Assembly (NCBI GenBank): GCA_965652145.1
Contig: CBFGTV010000021.1
Location: 1 to 49,450, forward strand
Reading direction: 5' to 3'
Source of the DNA: CBFGTV01 sp965652145
Lineage (GTDB): Bacteria; Bacillota; Clostridia; Peptostreptococcales; Natronincolaceae
Length of the DNA stretch: 49,450 nucleotides
Both the position numbers and the translations under genes were made by a program. The notes beneath the pieces are model-generated. The model saw only the letters and a list, made by a program, of their open reading frames with translations. It was not told the origin of the DNA and did not search any database. Positions 1-8,075 of the stretch are shown here, piece after piece; positions within the stretch are counted from its first letter, which is position 1; every line of letters starts with the position of its first letter.

Positions 1-712
1 TCAATAAGACAATCAAAGCCAATGCAAATAAGGGCATCAACAACCACGCTGCCCTAGAATATGTAAATACAAATGTGAAAAACAAGATGAAGCCTGCGGT
101 TGCATAGCATGCTTTTTTCCATTTTTCTTTAGACTTATTCAGTAATTCAAAATTTATAAAAACCAATGTTCCTACATAGGCAGCCAAAGTATTTGGGTAT
201 TGGAATGTGGAAGATATTCTGTTGCCATCTAACACAGCAGCGGTGAGCTCACCAAAACCCATCGCTGAAAAAAGTCCAGTTAATGCTACAAATACGCCGC
301 CTACTACTAAAGTTATTAAAACGATATTTTTGTATTTTTCATTTACTATTAAATCCTTTACTATTAAATATAACATAAAAACATTAGCATATCTAATTAT
401 TTCACCTATAGCCTCCCTTAGATTAGCCCATTGACCAAAAATTACAGGTAGAGTATAGGCAATAATTAAAAATAAAGCTAAATAATCGACTATACTATCG
501 AAGATTATCTTTTCTTTAATGACTACTTGTTTATAGATTACATAGGTTATAAACAAACAAAAAAACAGGATATGAGTCATTAAAACTTCTTTTGTAAAAG
601 ATATAAATAAACCTCTAAAAAATGGCGGATAGAACAAAAGCAAAGATAATATAATCATTAAAAATAAATCAAAGGTTTTATTTTTCTTTTTTATTTTAGC
701 AGCAGTCCCCAT
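1..712 (-). CDS. O-antigen ligase/polymerase-like membrane protein (partial, C-terminus off left edge)
   Basis: I translated this minus-strand frame directly; it starts at ATG 712-710 and stays open to the window edge (about 237 residues). AGGAG lies 9-10 nt upstream of the ATG. The product is strongly hydrophobic with about six membrane segments after a short lysine-rich N-terminus. Two stretches resemble the O-antigen ligase/Wzy superfamily: 'YPNTLAAYVGTLVF' and 'FTYSRAAWLLMPLF'. Members of that family join or polymerise surface glycans at the outer face of the cytoplasmic membrane. In a Gram-positive cell the substrate would be a secondary wall polymer or exopolysaccharide; this is inference. 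The large external loop and the C-terminus are missing, so ligase and polymerase cannot be told apart. The DNA is much more AT-rich than pyrG and later genes. The promoter region carries TGTAAT repeats like those of the next gene. Confidence 0.75.
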   Translation of the reverse strand, partial: MGTAAKIKKKNKTFDLFLMIILSLLLFYPPFFRGLFISFTKEVLMTHILFFCLFITYVIYKQVVIKEKIIFDSIVDYLALFLIIAYTLPVIFGQWANLREAIGEIIRYANVFMLYLIVKDLIVNEKYKNIVLITLVVGGVFVALTGLFSAMGFGELTAAVLDGNRISSTFQYPNTLAAYVGTLVFINFELLNKSKEKWKKACYATAGFILFFTFVFTYSRAAWLLMPLFALALIVLL

Positions 713-775
713 GATTAATATCTCCTAGTATAAAATAGTATAGATTTTCTTCAGTATTTTAAATTGTACTATTTA

Positions 776-831
776 ATTATACCATTTTTTCCAGTATGAT
801 GCCTTATGAATCATATTACAGTTTTATTACA
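776..831 (-). promoter_or_regulatory. Promoter with 11-bp TGTAAT repeats (Pho-box-like) before the ligase-like gene
   Basis: On the minus strand the units are TGTAATAAAAC (831-821), TGTAATATGAT (820-810) and a weaker TCATAAGGCAT (809-799). They are followed by 17 bp and a perfect -10 TATAAT (781-776). Two adjacent 11-bp units resemble a PhoB-type Pho box (CTGTCATAAA-CTGTCAT), with A in place of C. The same arrangement occurs before the S-layer gene. Confidence 0.5.
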
Positions 832-883
832 AAATTGATTTTAATCGACTGAATTTTACTGATACGATAAAACAATATACATA

Positions 884-927
884 ATAAAAAAATAAACCCT
901 GTGGAAAAAGCTTCCCACAGGGTTTAT
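884..927 (-). terminator. Rho-independent terminator of the S-layer gene
   Basis: A perfect 13-bp stem (892-904 pairs with 915-927, ATAAACCCTGTGG) is followed on the minus strand by a run of seven T. It lies 38 bp after the stop codon at 965. Confidence 0.9.
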
Positions 928-964
928 CAATCTCGGTAGATAATCTAACTTTATCTACTTATAA

Positions 965-3874
965 TTAATTTAATTCAACTTTAACAGTTTCTGAAGCATC
1001 TTCGAAGTCTAAAGCGTTTCCGGCTTTATCCTTCACTACACCATCATAGTTTACAGTAATATAGGTTGTTCCTTCAATTTTATCATCTAATATTACAGTA
1101 AATGTGGCAACCTTACCGTCTACTTTAAATCCATCTACTTTTCCGTCTTCTACACTAAAGCTAGTTCTGGAGAAAGTAGTTTTATCCATTGCTTCTGTGA
1201 AGGTAATCTCTACTTCCACTGTCTCATCGTCTACTTGCTTTGCTTTAATTAGATACTCGTCATCTTTATTGACAGCAATTTCAGGAGCGATCTTATCTTT
1301 AACTTCCATGCCAAGACCATTTTCACCGATCACTAACTTGTCACCGTACTCAGTTGTTGTTTTAGCATTTTCATTATAAACTAAATACACAACCTCTGTA
1401 ACTGTGTTTCCATTTGAATCTTTACTAGAATATAGTAGATCAGTAGTTAATTCTTGATCTAATGTGATAGTTAAAACTCTACCATCAACATCATAATCAT
1501 CAAAATTATTCTTTGTAAATTCTTTCAATCCCTTAGCTCTGAAAACAAAGTCATCAATTACCAAATCATCACTATTTAAGGTTCTAGTGAAATGAACTTT
1601 AATTGTTTCTTTATCAACAGCTTCTACTTTTTCAACGCTAAATGTTTTGTTTGGATCAGTGTTAAAGTTGGTATCATTAAGATCAAAAGATAAACTTTCA
1701 GATAATAAGCCATTAGCGTCCATTACTCTTGAGATATAGAAGTTCGCTACTTTTCCAGCTAACAGATCAAGTTTGCTGTTTTTAGCAGTATCTTCAATGA
1801 TAATTTCAACTACTTTAGCATCATCATCTGCTATATCTACAGATACATAGTAATCATCTTTATCATCCAACTGACCTAAAGTAGTTTTCTTGCCATCAAA
1901 CATTACAGAGTAATTTTCAAGATCTAGCACGCTATATCTATCATCATCTGTATCCATGCCACGTTGGAAATCTACAAGTATAGTATACTCTGTTCCACCG
2001 CTAATACTCTTCCTATAAACATTTACCTTGATATCAGATGCTGATAAGGGTTTACCTTCAACACTAAATGTCTTTTCAGTAGATACCTTAGCATTTCCTA
2101 GTGCATCTTTAACACCATCTACTTCTAACACATATTTGCCAGGATCTAACTTACTTCTTAAGTTGATAACAACTTCTTTTTTATCTTTAGATAATTTAGC
2201 ACTGGCAATTTTGCTAGCCTCTTTGCCGCTATTCTCATGAACTACTTCATAGTTATCTTTGTTTTCTGCACTTTTCTCATCTAATCTCTTGTCAAACTTG
2301 ACTGTTAGTTTGTTTCCATTTTCAACCTTAATACTTCCATCAATTGCAGGTTCTTTATCGTCGGTAGTAACTTCTGCTTCGAACCTAATAGTATTTTTAT
2401 TGGTATTTCCCCAATAATCTACTAATGCATCACCATCGATAAACAAATAAGCAGTTCCAGTAGGAAGTAAATTCTCATTAAACGTTAATTCAATTTCGTT
2501 ACCGTTAATTTTAACGCCATCTTTATCTGCTTCATTTTTACCGCTAGTGTGGTAGAAATATTCGTGTAAGTTTCTAGTTTTATTTGCTTTAACATTTTTA
2601 TTTAAGATTAGAGTGATTCCTTCTTCAGTAGCTTTTCTGAACCCGACTACTTCGATTTCACTATCATCTTCAACTACGTCTAAATCAAATACTGTTTTAG
2701 CTACTTTGAAAGTGGCATAATCTTCAATATGACTATTTACAGTCAATGTAATTGCATCGCCATCTTGTAATTTAGAACGTAATTCTACTAAAGCCTCTGT
2801 TCCATTTTTAGTAAGTTTTGCATCTTTTACACGATAAGTCTTTTTGCCATCTTGGCTTTCTACAGTATAACCTTTAGAAGATTCTGCAGAGTTAGTTACT
2901 GGCTCACTGAATACAACTTTGATAGTTGATTCACCAATTACTTCTGCATCTTCAGCCACAGGCACTTCGAAATCATCAAATTTAAGCTCTTCCTCTAATT
3001 CAGTGCCAAGAACCTTCTTGTCAATTACAAGTACTGCATTAGTTTGATTCTTTACAGCCTTTTCTAAAGTAAGAGTAACAATTTCTCCATCAATTTCTAC
3101 ATCTTCAACTTTAGATAAAGTTTTTCCCTTAGTGTCTTCTACAACATAGCTGTCTTTGTTTTCAACATCTTCGTTGTCAGTAACATCTTGGTTGAACTCA
3201 ACAAATACTTGTTTTAAGTTGTCAGCGCTAACACCAACAATCTCTAATTCTTCTGGCTCTGGCTCAACTGGCTCGAAACCTTCAAGACCAAGTTTTTGTC
3301 CAAGAGTTTCTTCTCCACCCTTAACTTCTAAGTCAAGAGCTTTATCGATAGTAGCACCAACTACTAATCTTGATACTGTAGAGTTAGCATCTTTAGTTAA
3401 GTCAACATCGATACCAACTTCAGCAGCCTTTAATACATAACCGTTAGGCCATGCAAGACCAGCAAGATCTTCGCCGTATCCTAAAGCTCTTAGGATAACT
3501 ACTAATAATTCAGCATATTTAGCGTTTTCTAAAGGTCTGAAAGTGTTTGCACCAGTATCACCAGTGAATAGACCTTCTTGAACAGCTAAACCAACATATG
3601 GTGCATACCATGATGTTGCAGCTACGTCAGAGAAGTTAGAAGCAGTTTTTAATGCTTCAATTTCTGCATCCTCGTAACCGTGTAATCTTAATACTAGAGT
3701 TGCTAACTCAGCTCTTGTAGCAATTCTGTCTAATTCTAGACCTCCTACTCCGAAAAGTCCAGCAGCGTGTACTCTTTTTACGCTATCTGGAACTACTTCT
3801 TCAGCAGCGAAGGCAAATCCAAAGCTTCCTAGTACCATAGAAAGTACAAGTACTAATGACAGGATTTTCTTCAT
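965..3874 (-). CDS. SLH-domain S-layer-type protein with Ig-like repeats
   Basis: This 969-residue secreted protein has a signal peptide at residues 1-23 (cleavage after 'GFAFA'). Three S-layer-homology motifs follow at about residues 30-195; the second contains 'WYAPYVGLAVQEGLF' and 'FRPLENAKYAELL'. Established knowledge: SLH domains bind pyruvylated secondary wall polymer and hold the protein on the wall. A proline/glutamate hinge near 205 leads into repeated Ig-like beta-domains of about 90-110 residues that run to the C-terminus. The protein is acidic. The ribosome site AGGAGGA is strong, and the gene has its own promoter, long leader and perfect terminator, as expected for an abundant monocistronic S-layer subunit. 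That it is the main S-layer protein is inference. Its base composition is lower in GC than pyrG. Confidence 0.85.
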   Translation of the reverse strand: MKKILSLVLVLSMVLGSFGFAFAAEEVVPDSVKRVHAAGLFGVGGLELDRIATRAELATLVLRLHGYEDAEIEALKTASNFSDVAATSWYAPYVGLAVQEGLFTGDTGANTFRPLENAKYAELLVVILRALGYGEDLAGLAWPNGYVLKAAEVGIDVDLTKDANSTVSRLVVGATIDKALDLEVKGGEETLGQKLGLEGFEPVEPEPEELEIVGVSADNLKQVFVEFNQDVTDNEDVENKDSYVVEDTKGKTLSKVEDVEIDGEIVTLTLEKAVKNQTNAVLVIDKKVLGTELEEELKFDDFEVPVAEDAEVIGESTIKVVFSEPVTNSAESSKGYTVESQDGKKTYRVKDAKLTKNGTEALVELRSKLQDGDAITLTVNSHIEDYATFKVAKTVFDLDVVEDDSEIEVVGFRKATEEGITLILNKNVKANKTRNLHEYFYHTSGKNEADKDGVKINGNEIELTFNENLLPTGTAYLFIDGDALVDYWGNTNKNTIRFEAEVTTDDKEPAIDGSIKVENGNKLTVKFDKRLDEKSAENKDNYEVVHENSGKEASKIASAKLSKDKKEVVINLRSKLDPGKYVLEVDGVKDALGNAKVSTEKTFSVEGKPLSASDIKVNVYRKSISGGTEYTILVDFQRGMDTDDDRYSVLDLENYSVMFDGKKTTLGQLDDKDDYYVSVDIADDDAKVVEIIIEDTAKNSKLDLLAGKVANFYISRVMDANGLLSESLSFDLNDTNFNTDPNKTFSVEKVEAVDKETIKVHFTRTLNSDDLVIDDFVFRAKGLKEFTKNNFDDYDVDGRVLTITLDQELTTDLLYSSKDSNGNTVTEVVYLVYNENAKTTTEYGDKLVIGENGLGMEVKDKIAPEIAVNKDDEYLIKAKQVDDETVEVEITFTEAMDKTTFSRTSFSVEDGKVDGFKVDGKVATFTVILDDKIEGTTYITVNYDGVVKDKAGNALDFEDASETVKVELN

Positions 3875-4374
3875 TATGTCTTCCTCCTTTTTAATTTTGG
3901 TTTCTTTTTTGAAGTGAGTTTTTAATAAGGTTTATGGTCGTAACCCTCTTCTGTAAAACCAACCATACCTTTAAATTTATAGAAGCGGTTTTTTGGTTAT
4001 GTAGCCGCATTCTATAGAAGAAATTATACCACCGACCCGCTTAGATGGTCAATGATAGTTTGTAGATTGTAACATAACTGTAATAAAACCTTACCACAAT
4101 TAGCAACCTCTACACAATCATTATACATGGGCAGAGGCAAAAATACCATTACAGTTATATTACATCTTCTTTAATAGTGTATGACAAAGAAGGCACTGTT
4201 TTCCTAAATTATTAGATTCCTTCCATGTCCACTTAATTAATATTCGCTCCTTAGCAAAAAATTCCTCCTTAGTTTAGGAAATTTCTAGTTTTTTTATTTT
4301 ATTTTTGTTTCTTAATTATGTTCCTTATTTGGTCAAATAATTGTGATTTCAAGCGTGGTCCCTCTTACCAATGA
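3875..4374. other. Intergenic leader and promoter region of the S-layer gene
   Basis: About 500 bp of AT-rich DNA lies between the S-layer start and the pyrG terminator. It holds the ribosome site (AGGAGGA next to 3875), an imperfect hairpin (3979-3988 with 4005-4015), a plus-strand TGTAAT repeat pair (4068-4089) and the promoter at 4120-4164. I see no ORF with a plausible start in it. Confidence 0.6.
4120..4164 (-). promoter_or_regulatory. S-layer gene promoter with Pho-box-like TGTAAT repeats
   Basis: On the minus strand TGTAATATAAC (4164-4154) and TGTAATGGTAT (4153-4143) are followed by exactly 17 bp and TATAAT (4125-4120). The -35 hexamer is poor (TGGTAT) and lies inside the second repeat, which is typical of activator-dependent promoters. 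Transcription would start near 4113, giving a leader of about 240 nt. Confidence 0.5.
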
Positions 4375-4406
4375 AAAAGGCCCAAAGGAATTGAACCTTT
4401 AGGCCT
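4375..4406 (-). terminator. Rho-independent terminator of pyrG
   Basis: An 11-bp stem with one mismatch (4378-4388 with 4396-4406) is followed on the minus strand by TTTTT. It sits 19 bp beyond the pyrG stop. Confidence 0.8.
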
Positions 4407-4424
4407 AGTGAAATCAAAAGTATC

Positions 4425-6035
4425 CTATTTTTTATATTTTTCATCCAGTGCCGCCCTGATAAAGTCTCTGAACAGGGGATGGGGACGGGTGGGCCTTGAC
4501 TTGAATTCTGGATGGAACTGCCCTGCCACAAACCAGGGATGATCAGGAATTTCAATAATCTCAACCAATCTTTCGTCAGGGGAGATTCCGCTGATGATCA
4601 TTCCGGCCTCCGTCAGTACCTGGCGGTATTCATTATTAAACTCATATCGGTGGCGGTGTCTTTCGTAAATCAGGTCTTCACCGTAGGCCTCCCGGGCCTT
4701 GGTATTGGGGTAGATTTTACAGGGGTAAATCCCCAGGCGCATGGTGCCTCCTTTATCTTCTACATCATGCTGCTCGGGCATCAGGTCAATAACCGGGTTG
4801 GTAGTGCCTTCACAGAGCTCAGAGCTGTGGGCATCGGCCATACCCAGTACATTCCGGGCAAATTCCACCACTGCCAGCTGCATACCCAGGCAAATTCCAA
4901 AGAGGGGTACCTTGTTTTCCCGGGCATATTGTAGGGCCAGGATCTTCCCTTCAATTCCCCTGTCTCCAAAGCCGCCGGGGATCAAGATTCCATCGGCCTC
5001 CTTCAAGATTTCCCCTACATTATCTTCATTAATGTCGCCAGAATGTACCCAGTCAATTTCCACCTTGGCATCGTTATAGATTCCTCCATGGGTAAGGGCC
5101 TCTGATACAGAAAGGTAGGCATCCCTCAGCTCGACATATTTACCCACCAAGGCTATTTTAACATGCTTCGTAGGGTTTTTGTGCTTATTAACAATTTCCT
5201 TCCATTCGTTCAGCCTGGCTTCACCGGCAGAAAGCTTTAGCCGGTCAATGACCAGGGTATCCAGCCCTTCCTCCTGTAATAATAGTGGAACCTCGTAAAG
5301 GCTTTCGGCATCAAGGTTTTGTACCACGCTGTTACCGCTAAGATTACAGAAAAGACCGATTTTTTCCTTCATTTCAACCGATAAGGGGTGTTCAGTACGG
5401 CAGACAATAATATCGGGTTGAATACCGATGCTGCGAAGCTCCTTGACGCTGTGCTGGGTAGGCTTGGTTTTTAGTTCCCCTGCCTTGCCTAAATAGGGTA
5501 CCAGGGTCACGTGAATATACATGACATTTTCGACCCCCACGTCATATTTCACCTGACGAATGGCTTCTAAAAAGGGAAGACTTTCGATATCCCCAACGGT
5601 ACCACCAATTTCAGTAATGACCACGTCGAAGGTGCCCTCTTTGGATACTCTAAAAATTCTTTCCTTTATTTCATTGGTGATATGGGGAATGACCTGAACG
5701 GTTCCCCCCAGGTAGTCGCCCTTTCTTTCCTTTGAAATGACTGACCAGTATACCTTCCCTGAGGTAACGTTGCTGTTTTTGCTGAGATTAATATCAATGA
5801 AGCGTTCATAATGGCCTAAATCAAGGTCGGTTTCGGCCCCATCGTCTGTTACGAAGACCTCACCATGCTGATAGGGACTCATGGTACCGGGGTCTATATT
5901 AATGTAGGGATCGAATTTTTGAATTGATACCTTTATTCCCCTGCTCTTTAGAAGCTGCCCCAGGGATGCGGCCGTAATGCCTTTACCCAGAGAGGAAACA
6001 ACACCACCCGTTACGAAAATATACTTTGTTGACAT
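4425..6035 (-). CDS. pyrG: CTP synthase
   Basis: The protein converts UTP to CTP using ATP and glutamine in the cytoplasm. It is 536 residues, the usual full length. The N-terminal synthetase domain opens with 'FVTGGVVSSLGKGITAASLG', the ATP-binding signature, and includes 'GGTVGDIESLPFLEAIRQ'. The C-terminal class I glutamine amidotransferase domain shows the oxyanion segment 'LIPGGFGDRG', the nucleophile motif 'PLFGICLGMQ' with its cysteine, and the late 'HPEF' histidine-glutamate pair. The start has AAGGAAGG upstream. The gene is monocistronic, with its own terminator. Many Firmicutes control pyrG by CTP-dependent attenuation from a GGGC start. I looked for such a leader and did not find a convincing one. 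Confidence 0.98.
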   Translation of the reverse strand: MSTKYIFVTGGVVSSLGKGITAASLGQLLKSRGIKVSIQKFDPYINIDPGTMSPYQHGEVFVTDDGAETDLDLGHYERFIDINLSKNSNVTSGKVYWSVISKERKGDYLGGTVQVIPHITNEIKERIFRVSKEGTFDVVITEIGGTVGDIESLPFLEAIRQVKYDVGVENVMYIHVTLVPYLGKAGELKTKPTQHSVKELRSIGIQPDIIVCRTEHPLSVEMKEKIGLFCNLSGNSVVQNLDAESLYEVPLLLQEEGLDTLVIDRLKLSAGEARLNEWKEIVNKHKNPTKHVKIALVGKYVELRDAYLSVSEALTHGGIYNDAKVEIDWVHSGDINEDNVGEILKEADGILIPGGFGDRGIEGKILALQYARENKVPLFGICLGMQLAVVEFARNVLGMADAHSSELCEGTTNPVIDLMPEQHDVEDKGGTMRLGIYPCKIYPNTKAREAYGEDLIYERHRHRYEFNNEYRQVLTEAGMIISGISPDERLVEIIEIPDHPWFVAGQFHPEFKSRPTRPHPLFRDFIRAALDEKYKK

Positions 6036-6416
6036 AAAAACCTTCCTTTCCCATAAAAAAATTCAATTTAGAATATAGAAACATAAAATTGCTGTAAACC
6101 TAAAGCGCTAATTAATATGATTTTTAAAGGAGTATAAGTAGATAGGAATGATTTGACGTTTGAAATAAAACAAAAAAATAAAATGTACAATTTTATCATT
6201 AAATATTCAAGTCAAAATCATACATTAATAAAGCATTTTAAATTGGAAAACCTGTCCATTATGCCTCTAAAAATAGTGAGAGGTCACCCCTAAGGGTGAC
6301 CTTTTACAGGGCACCCATTCGGGTGCTGGTCTTTTGAGTTTTCTGCTGATATATTAACCATATTATTTTATCTAACTAAGGTAAGGCTGTCAAGATAAAA
6401 AGCAAAAATCATTAAA
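6036..6416. other. Intergenic region between the S41 protease gene and pyrG
   Basis: The 381 bp are AT-rich. The only clear structure is a pair of tandem GC-rich hairpins at 6282-6326. The pyrG ribosome site is at the left end. No supportable ORF was found. Confidence 0.6.
6282..6326. terminator. Tandem hairpins after the S41 protease gene (possible terminators)
   Basis: Two perfect stems with 4-nt loops stand side by side: GGTCACCC-CTAA-GGGTGACC (6282-6301) and GCACCC-ATTC-GGGTGC (6311-6326). T-rich tracts are close on both strands (plus strand TTTT after each; minus strand ATTTTTAG near 6270). They could end transcription of the protease gene or belong to a structured pyrG leader. Confidence 0.45.
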
Positions 6417-7814
6417 TTAATTCGCCGCCGCCCGGTGCTCACCCTTCAGATAATCTATTGCATAATTAAACTGATTGTCATTTTCCCGGCTCAGGGCTTC
6501 TTCAAGGAAGGCACCTTGTAAAGCCAATTTAAGGGGCAGGGATACCTGCTCTTCATCAAAGGAAATTTCTGTGGCCTGGGAAAACTGCTTTAGTGCATTA
6601 AGGGTGTTTTGATCAAATTCTCCTGTCAAGGAAACTGATCCATAGCCCAATGCCTTTAGACGCTGCTGAAGGGCCTTGACTTCTTCTCCCTGGGCTTTTA
6701 GGGAAAGCTCGGTTTCTAGGTTGAGGGGCAAAAGATTTTCGATATCTAATTTTTCAGGAAATCTATCTACTTCAATATCTGGTTTTACCCCCACCCCGTC
6801 AATGACAGTTCTGTTGGGTGAAAGATATCGAGCCTCTGTCAGCTTAAATCCACCACCGCTGTATAGGGAGTGGATTCGTTGTACTGACCCTTTCCCATAG
6901 GTGGTAGAACCAATAATCGTAGCAGCTCGGGTATCCTGCATGGCCGCCGCCAGTATTTCAGAGGCACTGGCACTGTTTTCATTAACCAGCACGACAATAT
7001 CCTTAAATAGAGGCCTCGACAATTGAGATAAATAGGTTACTTCAAAGGCGTTATATTGTATATGTAAAATCGGCCCCTTAGGAACCAGCAGCTGACTGAT
7101 TCCCAAAACTGAATCTAAAACGCCCCCTCCATTGTTTCGAATATCAACAACCAGGCTTCTGATTCCCTGATCATATAGCCTGCTCACTGCATTGAAGAAT
7201 TCTTCATAGGTATGCTCATAAAAGGAAATAATTTGAATATATCCGATTCCATCAATCTCCTCGGCATAAACAGTTTCCATTAAAATTTCTTCACGGATGA
7301 TATTAATCATTAGAGTTTCGTCGGTTAAAGGACGATGTATTTTCAAGGTCACCTGGGTTCCCTCAGGTCCTTTGATTAAGGAAACGGCCTCATCCACCGT
7401 CATGCCCTTCAGCAAAGTACCATTGACCTCAAGAACCTCATCACCGGGAAGCAGTCCTGCCCTTTCTGCAGGGGAATTAGCTATCGGCTCTGCAATGATG
7501 ATTTTTCCCTCATCCTCCTGTACATAGGCACCAATTCCAACAAAGGAGCCCCCCAATTGCTCTAAAAGGCTTTGAAAGGCCTGGGGGCTATAATAAACAC
7601 TGTGGACATCAAGGTTTTCAAACAGGGCCTCGGGGGTGTCGCCCTGCAGCTCTTCTGGGCTGAGGGGATCAACATACCTTTCCAATATAAAGGCCTTAAT
7701 CTCGTCTAATTCTGATTTACTCATTTCAGCCCCATAGGCCATGCTTCCTGCCAAAAGGCTGAGCAGCAGCGATAAAACCAATAGTATGCCTATCTTTCTG
7801 GTGTTGCTCCTCAC
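6417..7814 (-). CDS. Secreted S41 C-terminal processing protease with PDZ and peptidoglycan-binding-like domains
   Basis: The frame starts at a GTG (7814) preceded by GAGGAGG. An ATG overlapping it reads straight into TGA, so GTG is the only sensible start. Residues 1-29 form a signal peptide. A PDZ domain spans about 90-170 ('GLLPGDEVLEVNG'), and the S41 fold follows at about 180-350. The expected Ser-Lys dyad is visible: Ser285 in 'NENSASASEI' and Lys308 in 'TYGKGS'. Residues 375-420 resemble a PG_binding_1 repeat ('LQQRLKALGYGSV'). Family role: periplasmic or wall-side trimming of proteins; in sporulating bacteria CtpB cuts SpoIVFA. Here the neighbours are surface proteins, so a role in S-layer or SLH protein turnover is an inference. 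The length (465) suits the CtpA/CtpB group. Confidence 0.9.
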   Translation of the reverse strand: MRSNTRKIGILLVLSLLLSLLAGSMAYGAEMSKSELDEIKAFILERYVDPLSPEELQGDTPEALFENLDVHSVYYSPQAFQSLLEQLGGSFVGIGAYVQEDEGKIIIAEPIANSPAERAGLLPGDEVLEVNGTLLKGMTVDEAVSLIKGPEGTQVTLKIHRPLTDETLMINIIREEILMETVYAEEIDGIGYIQIISFYEHTYEEFFNAVSRLYDQGIRSLVVDIRNNGGGVLDSVLGISQLLVPKGPILHIQYNAFEVTYLSQLSRPLFKDIVVLVNENSASASEILAAAMQDTRAATIIGSTTYGKGSVQRIHSLYSGGGFKLTEARYLSPNRTVIDGVGVKPDIEVDRFPEKLDIENLLPLNLETELSLKAQGEEVKALQQRLKALGYGSVSLTGEFDQNTLNALKQFSQATEISFDEEQVSLPLKLALQGAFLEEALSRENDNQFNYAIDYLKGEHRAAAN

Positions 7815-7886
7815 ATTTAAAACCTCCTCTGGTTAGTCTGTAGAAAAACGTGGAATTTATATTTCCATATTAACCGACTTTAAAAG

Positions 7887-8069
7887 AAAAATCTAGACTA
7901 GTACCCCAACGCAGTTAAAACTTGAGTTATTCACTGTGGAAAATTTTCATAGAGCAAGGCGGAGGAGGAAGCAATATCGAGGAATATTGCGACTGTCGAC
8001 AACAAAGCTATATGGAAATTTAACCAGGGATAACCTAAAATTTGCGATGGATCCTAAGTCTAGATTTTT
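7887..8069. repeat. 183-bp imperfect palindromic element with 13-bp terminal inverted repeats (MITE-like)
   Basis: AAAAATCTAGACT (7887-7899) is the exact reverse complement of AGTCTAGATTTTT (8057-8069). The inner arms continue to pair imperfectly for roughly 60 bp, for example GTTAT and CATA-AGC blocks in both arms. The apex holds a perfect 7-bp hairpin, GCAATAT-cgagga-ATATTGC. No ORF is visible. This fits a miniature inverted-repeat element or a long structured RNA. No second copy was noticed in the window. Confidence 0.6.
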
Positions 8070-8075
8070 AATATA

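Noticed and set aside
6036..6200. CTP-sensing pyrG attenuation leader
   Set aside because: I looked for a GGGC-type start and adjacent terminator just upstream of pyrG and found only AT-rich DNA.
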